Part shown: piece after piece, positions 31,975 to 37,087 of the stretch
How the letters are laid out: every line of letters begins with the position of its first letter
Numbering within the stretch: the first letter of the stretch is position 1
DNA from: SVQP01 sp045606685
GTDB lineage: Bacteria; Bacillota; Clostridia; Oscillospirales; CAG-272
Assembly (NCBI GenBank): GCA_045606685.1
Contig: JAZUSJ010000219.1
Location: forward strand, 1-37,087
Reading direction: 5' to 3'
DNA length: 37,087 bases
Notes under the pieces: model-generated
Seen by the model: the letters and a program-made list of their open reading frames with translations, nothing else
Database searches by the model: none
Told to the model about the DNA's origin: nothing
Translations under genes and position numbers: made by a program

Positions 31975-33069
31975 ATGAAACTTGGTATCGTCGGACTTCC
32001 CAACGTGGGAAAATCCACGCTGTTCAACGCCCTGACCAATGCGGGTGCTGAATCCGCTAACTATCCCTTCTGCACCATCGAACCCAACGTGGGCATCGTT
32101 CCCGTACCGGACAAGCGTCTTGACGTGCTGGCAGAGATGTACAAGCCCGAAAAGCTGACGCCCGCTGTTTGCGAATTTGTGGACATCGCAGGTCTTGTCA
32201 AGGGTGCTTCCAAGGGTGAGGGACTTGGCAACCAGTTCCTTTCCAATATTCGCGAATGTGATGCGATCCTGCACATCATCCGCTGCTTTGAAAACGATGA
32301 CATCATTCACGTTGAGGGCAGCATTGATCCCATGCGTGACCTGGAGACCATCAACATGGAGCTGATCCTTTCCGACATGGAAATGATGGAGCGCAGAATT
32401 GAGCGCACCACAAAGGCCATGCGTGCGGACAAGTCGCTGGCCGCTCAGATGGAGGTGTTCAAGAAGATCCTGGCAGCCCTTGAACAAGGACTTTGCGCTC
32501 GTACCGTGGCGCTCACTCCCGACGAAGAGGAGCTTTTGGCCGACACCCATCTGCTTACCCGTATGCCTGTCATTTACGTGGCAAACGTCAGCGAGGACGA
32601 GGCAGGCGAGGAGCCGCTCGGCAATCCCGCATACGTGGCTCTCAAGGAGTACGCAAAGAGTGAGCAGAGCGAGATCATGTGGATCTGTGCAGGCATTGAG
32701 GCCGAGATCGCAGAGCTGGACGCTGAGGAAAAGGCAATGTTTATGGAGGACATGGGCATTGAGGAAAGCGGTCTTGACAAGCTGATCAAGGCAAGCTATT
32801 CCCTGCTCGGTCTGACCTCTTACATGACCGCAGGCCCCAAGGAGGTTCGTGCATGGACCATCACCAAGGGCACAAAGGCTCCTCAGGCTGCAGGTAAGAT
32901 CCACAGCGACTTTGAGCGCGGCTTTATCCGTGCAGAGGTCGTTTCCTACGATGACCTTGTCAAGCTGGGCAGCATCGCCGCTTGCAAGGATGCAGGCCTT
33001 TACCGCAGTGAGGGTAAGGACTACGTCATGCAGGACAGCGATATCGTGCTGTTCCGCTTCAACGTCTGA
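31975..33069 (+). CDS. ychF: Redox-regulated ATPase YchF (Obg-family)
   Basis: Universally conserved ribosome-associated P-loop NTPase that prefers ATP over GTP. The ATG at 31975 has AAGGAGATAT upstream; an upstream in-frame start overlaps the leader and lacks a site. The 364 residues are the usual length. Walker A is GLPNVGKST at about 7-15, the G3 motif lies in VDIAGLVKGASKGEGLGNQF, and the G4 position reads NVSE instead of NKxD, which explains the ATP preference. A coiled-coil insert covers about 125-175. The C-terminal TGS domain has IHSDFERGFIRAEVVSYDDL. It is followed after 28 bases by trmB. Confidence 0.98.
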   Translation: MKLGIVGLPNVGKSTLFNALTNAGAESANYPFCTIEPNVGIVPVPDKRLDVLAEMYKPEKLTPAVCEFVDIAGLVKGASKGEGLGNQFLSNIRECDAILHIIRCFENDDIIHVEGSIDPMRDLETINMELILSDMEMMERRIERTTKAMRADKSLAAQMEVFKKILAALEQGLCARTVALTPDEEELLADTHLLTRMPVIYVANVSEDEAGEEPLGNPAYVALKEYAKSEQSEIMWICAGIEAEIAELDAEEKAMFMEDMGIEESGLDKLIKASYSLLGLTSYMTAGPKEVRAWTITKGTKAPQAAGKIHSDFERGFIRAEVVSYDDLVKLGSIAACKDAGLYRSEGKDYVMQDSDIVLFRFNV

Positions 33070-33097
33070 GTGATGCTGCGCATCTGAGGTAGTTCCC

Positions 33098-33751
33098 ATG
33101 AGAATGAGAAGAAAAAAGCACGGTGCCGAGAGAATTGCCGCTTGCTCTGCCCTGCTGATCGAGCATCCCGAGCTGCTGATGGCTGATCCCTGTGCGGCTT
33201 TCCCCGAAAAGAAGCCGCTCTCTCTTGAGATTGGCTGCGGCAAGGGCGCTTTTGCCTGCGGCACGGCTGCCGCAAACCCCGACGTCAATCTGATCGCCAT
33301 GGAGCGCGTGGCAGACGTGGCTTGTCTTGCGCTGGAAAAGGCGACCGAGTGTGCCGATCAGCGCCCTGACAACCTGCGCTTTATCATCGGCAACGCACAA
33401 AACCTGCCCGAATGGCTGCCTGCACACTCACTTGACACCATTTATCTCAATTTCAGCGATCCCTGGCCCAAGAGCGGCTACAAAAAGCGCAGACTGACGC
33501 ACCGCGGATTCCTGGAAAAGTACCGCGAGCTGCTTGTTCCCGGCGGTATGCTCAAGTTCAAGACCGACAATCACGATCTGTTTTTCTTCAGCCTTGAAGA
33601 ATTTGAGGCTTGCGGCCTTGAGATCGTGTGGAAGACCGAGGATCTGCACGCAAGCGAAATGGCCGCGACCAACGTCATGACCGAATACGAGGCCAACTTT
33701 ACCGCCAAAGGCATGCCCATCTACTCCGCGCACGTGCGCTTTCCCGCATGA
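33098..33751 (+). CDS. trmB: tRNA (guanine-N7-)-methyltransferase TrmB
   Basis: SAM-dependent methyltransferase forming m7G46 in the tRNA variable loop. The 217 residues match the family. The SAM site is LSLEIGCGKGAFACGTAAAN at about 44-63, and IAMERVADVACLALEKA is the next strand-helix. YLNFSDPWPKSGYKKRRLTH is the diagnostic TrmB block with the catalytic Asp. LKFKTDNHDLFFFSLEEFE and TEYEANFTAKGMPIY follow. The ribosome site is weak (GAGGTAGTTCCC), 28 bases after ychF. The stop overlaps the truB start (ATGA at 33748), so two tRNA-modifying enzymes are coupled. Confidence 0.97.
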   Translation: MRMRRKKHGAERIAACSALLIEHPELLMADPCAAFPEKKPLSLEIGCGKGAFACGTAAANPDVNLIAMERVADVACLALEKATECADQRPDNLRFIIGNAQNLPEWLPAHSLDTIYLNFSDPWPKSGYKKRRLTHRGFLEKYRELLVPGGMLKFKTDNHDLFFFSLEEFEACGLEIVWKTEDLHASEMAATNVMTEYEANFTAKGMPIYSAHVRFPA

Positions 33752-34668
33752 GCGCGCCGCAAGTGGAACCCAGCGGTATTCTGCTGATCAATAAGCACGC
33801 GGGCGCCACCTCGCACGACATTGTCTACAAGGTGCGCCGCGCTTTGCACACAAAACGCGTGGGACATACAGGCACGCTGGATCCCATGGCCACGGGTGTT
33901 CTTGTGGTGCTTGTGGGCAGAGCAGCCAAGGCTTGCGAATACGTCAGCCATGACCGCAAGGTGTACAGGGCCACGCTGCGCTTGGGACTGACCACCGACA
34001 CCGAGGACGTCACGGGTACGGTGCTGACCAAATGCGACACACTTCCCTTACCCGAGCAGGTCAAGGACGTGTGCGAGAGATTTGTGGGCAAGATCAAGCA
34101 GATCCCGCCCATGTACAGCGCACTCAAAGTAGACGGCCAAAAGCTTTGCGACTTAGCACGCAAGGGCATCGAGGTCGAGCGAGAGGCGCGTGAGATTGAG
34201 ATCTTTTCCCTATCCTGCGAGCCGACAGACTCCGAAAGTGATTACATTCTCACCGTAGATTGCTCGGGTGGCACGTATATCCGCACGCTTTGCGCCGATA
34301 TTGGTGCGGCTTTGGGCTGCGGCGGTGTCATGGCGACGCTGGAGCGCATCTGGGTAGGCGGTTTTTCGATTGATGAGTGCATCACAACCGCTGAGCTGGA
34401 AGCCCTGGACGACAACGCACGTATGGCGCTTTTGCGCCCTGTTGACGTGCTGTTTATCAGGCACCCTTACGTGCTTTTGCCTGCCTTCTACGAGCGTCTT
34501 TGCCGTAATGGCTGCGAAATCTATCAGCATAAAATTCACACCAATCACCCGGTTGGTACACGCGTGCGCATCTGCGACGCCGATGGGCATTTCTTTGCCC
34601 TTGGCGAGGTGCGAGAGTACGAAAACGGCACGGCCATCGCCATGATCAAGCTGTTTGAATTGGAATAA
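33748..34668 (+). CDS. truB: tRNA pseudouridine-55 synthase TruB
   Basis: Makes pseudouridine 55 in the T-loop of tRNAs. The start overlaps the trmB stop; longer in-frame starts upstream lie inside trmB. Of 306 residues, the catalytic Asp45 is in GHTGTLDPMATGVLVV. GILLINKHAGATSHDIVYKV precedes it. YRATLRLGLTTDTEDVTGTV, PPMYSALKVDGQKLCDLARK and VDCSGGTYIRTLCADIGAAL are the further TruB blocks. The C-terminal ~60 residues form a PUA-like end. It is usually linked to ribF and rbfA, but here it follows trmB. A bidirectional hairpin at 34701 ends the transcript. Confidence 0.97.
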   Translation: MSAPQVEPSGILLINKHAGATSHDIVYKVRRALHTKRVGHTGTLDPMATGVLVVLVGRAAKACEYVSHDRKVYRATLRLGLTTDTEDVTGTVLTKCDTLPLPEQVKDVCERFVGKIKQIPPMYSALKVDGQKLCDLARKGIEVEREAREIEIFSLSCEPTDSESDYILTVDCSGGTYIRTLCADIGAALGCGGVMATLERIWVGGFSIDECITTAELEALDDNARMALLRPVDVLFIRHPYVLLPAFYERLCRNGCEIYQHKIHTNHPVGTRVRICDADGHFFALGEVREYENGTAIAMIKLFELE

Positions 34669-34700
34669 TATAAGGAATAATATAAAACGAACAAAAAAGC

Positions 34701-34741
34701 AGCAGGAATCTGTTCTTTCCGGAACAAATTCCTGCTGTTTT
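34701..34741 (+). terminator. Terminator after truB, probably bidirectional
   Basis: AGCAGGAAT pairs with ATTCCTGCT, with an inner GTTC/GAAC pairing and a TTTT run on the plus side. A run of six A just upstream (34693-34699 region) gives a T run on the minus strand, so it can also serve nrdR. It closely resembles the terminator at 1771-1811. A second, weaker hairpin with a T run is at 34757-34784. Confidence 0.8.
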
Positions 34742-34792
34742 GCATTTGAAGCACAAGCCCGATCGGTTCGGACTTTTTTTCTCATACAGTCT

Positions 34793-35257
34793 TTATTCAG
34801 CCTTCTTTTTGGACTGACGCTTTTTGAGCGACTTCAACTCTGCCATAAAGGAATCAATATCGTTAAACTCACGGTACACCGAGGCAAAGCGCACGTACGC
34901 AACCTCGTCGCGCTCACGCAAAAGATCCATGACCATCTCACCCAACTCCTGCGAGGTGACCTCCTGGCGCAGACTGTTCTGCAGCTCCTGCTCGATCATG
35001 TTTACGATCTCTTCGGCATTGACGGGACGCTTTTGCGTTGCTTTCAGCACACCGACAAGCAGCTTGGATTTATCGAAGAGTTGTTTTTCACCGTTCTTTT
35101 TGACCACAAAGATCTGCACCGATTCCATGATCTCAAAGGTGGTAAAACGCTTCTGACACTGCAGGCATTCACGTCTGCGACGGATGCTGCTGCCATCGTT
35201 GACAGGTCTGGAATCCACGACCTTACTCTCTGCATATCCACAAGCGGGACAATTCAT
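34793..35257 (-). CDS. nrdR: Transcriptional repressor NrdR
   Basis: Zinc-finger/ATP-cone repressor of ribonucleotide reductase genes. The 154 residues are standard. The N-terminal zinc ribbon has Cys3, Cys6, Cys31 and Cys34 (MNCPACGY, RRRRECLQCQKRFTTFE). The ATP-cone covers about 49-139 and senses ATP/dATP (VVKKNGEKQLFDKSKLLVGV, AYVRFASVYREFNDIDSF). The Lys-rich tail is ordinary. GGAGGATC precedes the ATG. It is monocistronic with its own promoter; a sequence close to the NrdR box lies just upstream of its -35, so autoregulation is possible. No nrd reductase gene is in the window. Confidence 0.98.
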   Translation of the reverse strand: MNCPACGYAESKVVDSRPVNDGSSIRRRRECLQCQKRFTTFEIMESVQIFVVKKNGEKQLFDKSKLLVGVLKATQKRPVNAEEIVNMIEQELQNSLRQEVTSQELGEMVMDLLRERDEVAYVRFASVYREFNDIDSFMAELKSLKKRQSKKKAE

Positions 35258-35289
35258 AATGATCCTCCGACAAATAAACTTATGCTCAT

Positions 35290-35318
35290 ATTATAACACA
35301 TCTTGTGATATTTGTAAA
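35290..35318 (-). promoter_or_regulatory. Promoter of nrdR
   Basis: Minus strand: TTTACA (35318-35313), 17 bp, TATAAT (35295-35290), about 33 bases before the start codon. A CACA-N3-TGTG dyad (35297-35307) sits in the spacer. Confidence 0.7.
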
Positions 35319-35324
35319 GCCCTT

Positions 35325-35340
35325 GCACAAGATATTGTGT
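35325..35340. promoter_or_regulatory. Candidate NrdR box
   Basis: Minus strand ACACAATATCTTGTGC matches the published NrdR box pattern (ACACWATATATWGTGT) at 14 of 16 positions and is itself a near-palindrome. It lies 6 bp upstream of the nrdR -35. Confidence 0.6.
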
Positions 35341-35479
35341 CAAATGTTGCAAAAAAAGCGTATATTTTCAACATTTTGCGGTCATATAGCGGTAATTTCC
35401 TGTTTTTCCGACAGTTTTCTGTGGCGTTTTTTCAAAGAATATGGTATGATCAAACACAGATGGACAAGGAGAGATGATT

Positions 35480-35725
35480 ATGAAGATCAAAAAAAGAGTC
35501 AAAAATTCATATGCGCTTGCCCCAAAAGCCTTTTACACGGCACTTTTCGGGCTCAATCTTCTCGCGCTTGCCATATGTGACACCGCTGTGCGCGTGGATG
35601 CTGCCATTGCGCAAAACCCCAATCTGATCGGCAACGTCTACGTCCCTGCCCTTGAATACATAATGGGCGGCGCGGTGGTGCTGCTTGGCGGTGTATTGCT
35701 GATCGATTATATGGAAAAGCGTTGA
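35480..35725 (+). CDS. Small two-helix membrane protein, unknown function
   Basis: An 81-residue protein. The second ATG (35480) is chosen because AAGGAG lies eight bases upstream; the first ATG at 35474 is too close to that site. The N-terminus is basic (MKIKKRVKNS), with one hydrophobic segment at about 14-32 and another at about 60-76. A polar loop between them contains AAIAQNPNLIGNVYVPALE, and the protein ends IDYMEKR. No family recognised. Its TGA stop abuts the stop of the converging helicase gene with no terminator between. A TATGAT box at 35445-35450 could be the -10, but no good -35 was found. Confidence 0.65.
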   Translation: MKIKKRVKNSYALAPKAFYTALFGLNLLALAICDTAVRVDAAIAQNPNLIGNVYVPALEYIMGGAVVLLGGVLLIDYMEKR

Positions 35726-37087
35726 TCAGTATTCGCCAAAAATATCATGCACGCGCTTTTCCACCAAGGGCGCAGTCAGTCTGTCGGTGGCGTAGGCCTG
35801 CCTGAGCAGCTCTCCCGGCACGTAGTCGTCGTATTTTTCAAACACGGGCAGCTCGCTTGCCTCCACAAGGTTTTGGCAGTCGATCCCCCGCTCGGCAATG
35901 CGGCAAAGCTCGCGGATGAGCGCAAAATCACCGTTACCCTCCATTTTGAAGGTGATATAGTAACAGCCCTCAAATTCAATGCCCGAGATGCCAAGCTGCC
36001 CTGCATGCTTTTTGAGCAGGCGGCGCAGCGTGCGGAAGGCACGCGTGCCAAGCCAGGGGAACAGGCACCAGCTATAGCCACCAAGATGAATGAGTGAATG
36101 CTCATGCATACCCGTATTATGCGCCACGTGTCGTGCCATATCAAGTCTTGCACGGGCATTGTCCTTGAGGTAGGGGTACACGGTATCCTCTGCCAGCACC
36201 TGCTTCATTCTCTCCAGTATCTTTGTATGGATCTCGCCAAAATCTCCCGGCCAGGAGATTTCCATTTTGCCCTCCACACTCTTGACGTAGATCAGCTTAC
36301 GCGAGATATCCAGCTCCTCGACCTCCCAGACGCGCCCCGCCAGCGCAAAGCGATCACCCACGGGAGGCGGTGTGGTGATGGTACCGATCTCATCCGAGCC
36401 GCAGCGCACGGTATAATCCTCGCTGTCCTTGAACACGGCGTAAAAGCGGAAGCTTTTGAGCAGCCGCTCGCCCGCAAGACCTACGATCAGTCCCTTTTCC
36501 TCGGTCATTTCCAAAAAGTCGTTGTTGAGCATGGAGATCATGAGCACCTTATAGTCCTCTTTTCTCACGTCCAAAAAGGGCGGAAGAGCCAGCACCTTGG
36601 CTGCAAGTGCGGCAGGCGTCAGCTCGCCTTGCGCTGCAAGAATGCTCAGCGTTTGATGGAACAGGAGCGAATACGGCAGCTTTTTTTGCATGGGCGGCTC
36701 GATAAAGCGCTCCTCAATATACAGCTGCACAATGGCAATGCCACGCAAAAGCTCCCACGGAATCAGCTGCGGCAGGGGCGTGTTGGGCAGCGGATCCTCC
36801 TCACGGAACACCATCATCATCTCGGGCGGCTGTCCGCGTCTGCCCGAACGACCAAGGCGCTGCAAAAAGCCCGTGACCGTATTGGGTGCTTGATTTTGCA
36901 GCACGCGCTCAAGTCTGCCGATGTCAATGCCCAGCTCCATGGTGACCGTGGCGCAGGTGACCGCAAATTCCTCCTCGTTTTTCATTTTCAGCTCGGCCTC
37001 CTCTCGCAAGGATGCGGAAAGGTTGCCGTGATGGATCAGAAAAACGTCGCGATCCCCTCTTGCATGCGCGATCTGAAGTCGGAGGCC
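35726..37087 (-). CDS. Lhr-type DEAD/DEAH helicase, C-terminal part (5' end outside window)
   Basis: The frame is open to the window edge, so only the last 453 codons are seen. This part begins inside the second RecA domain: HHGNLSASLREEAELKMKNE (motif IV region), then TCATVTMELGIDIGRLERV (motif V) and QRLGRSGRRGQPPEM (motif VI with the arginine finger). After this comes the winged-helix and Lhr-core C-terminal region (VGDRFALAGRVWEVEELDIS). The order and spacing match large helicase-related (Lhr) superfamily 2 enzymes, ATP-driven helicases linked to repair and RNA-DNA hybrids. ATP-binding motifs I-III must lie beyond the edge. It converges on the small membrane gene with abutting stop codons. 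Confidence 0.92.
   Translation of the reverse strand, partial: GLRLQIAHARGDRDVFLIHHGNLSASLREEAELKMKNEEEFAVTCATVTMELGIDIGRLERVLQNQAPNTVTGFLQRLGRSGRRGQPPEMMMVFREEDPLPNTPLPQLIPWELLRGIAIVQLYIEERFIEPPMQKKLPYSLLFHQTLSILAAQGELTPAALAAKVLALPPFLDVRKEDYKVLMISMLNNDFLEMTEEKGLIVGLAGERLLKSFRFYAVFKDSEDYTVRCGSDEIGTITTPPPVGDRFALAGRVWEVEELDISRKLIYVKSVEGKMEISWPGDFGEIHTKILERMKQVLAEDTVYPYLKDNARARLDMARHVAHNTGMHEHSLIHLGGYSWCLFPWLGTRAFRTLRRLLKKHAGQLGISGIEFEGCYYITFKMEGNGDFALIRELCRIAERGIDCQNLVEASELPVFEKYDDYVPGELLRQAYATDRLTAPLVEKRVHDIFGEY

Noticed and set aside
31924..33300. Minus-strand frame of 458 codons opposite ychF
   Set aside because: ychF is unmistakable on the plus strand and the antisense frame would run across the ychF promoter side and into trmB.

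Overview
The window reads as chromosomal DNA of a low-to-mid GC Gram-positive bacterium of the Clostridia, probably a gut-type member of the Oscillospiraceae/Christensenellaceae grouping. Pointers are the AGGAGG-type ribosome sites, TTG starts, sigma-A promoters of TTGACA-N17-TATAAT type, a T-box leader on pheST, a YtrA-type GntR regulator, a DUF896 protein, NrdR and the MEP isoprenoid genes. No outer-membrane genes, RNA genes, CRISPR array, transposase or phage genes were seen. The genus cannot be fixed from this window.

Layout, left to right. 1-2470: the 3' part of glnS, a DUF1294 membrane protein and a converging anchored protein. 2622-6386: a T-box controlled pheS-pheT operon, followed by an intergenic array of small hairpins each preceded by GTGAAAT. 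6591-8605: an ABC exporter and a DUF896 protein. 8621-10191: an orphan membrane-anchored protein bracketed by two nearly identical 41-nt terminator-promoter elements. 10225-14186: tsaE, tsaB, rpiB, ispD, ispF, rpe and a small zinc-type protein, i.e. tRNA t6A modification, pentose phosphate and MEP genes on one strand. 14253-14368: an unusual interleaved inverted repeat. 14465-18866 (minus): response regulator, histidine kinase, HtrA-like protease and MgtC-like protein, read right to left as one operon. 19168-21267 (minus): a GH51-type arabinofuranosidase.

21362-25697 is an accessory-looking block on the plus strand. It holds a MerR regulator with two copies of a C-terminal domain, a membrane protein with a zinc ribbon, a small membrane protein, a MutS-family ATPase lacking the mismatch-recognition domain, and another membrane-anchored protein. 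It is the best candidate here for an undescribed system. It sits between two minus-strand glycoside hydrolase genes, GH51 and GH78 (25736-27958). 28115-31746 (minus) is a YtrA-type regulator with an ABC ATPase and a large permease, under a near-consensus promoter with repeated operators. 31975-34668 carries ychF, trmB and truB. 34793-35257 is nrdR with a candidate NrdR box upstream. The window closes with a small membrane protein and the 3' part of an Lhr-type helicase gene converging on it.

Most genes are housekeeping (translation, tRNA modification, isoprenoids, pentose phosphate). Regulatory DNA is unusually readable: ten promoters with 17-19 bp spacers could be placed, several overlapping likely operators. 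All function calls come from reading motifs and gene context by eye; no database search was run.
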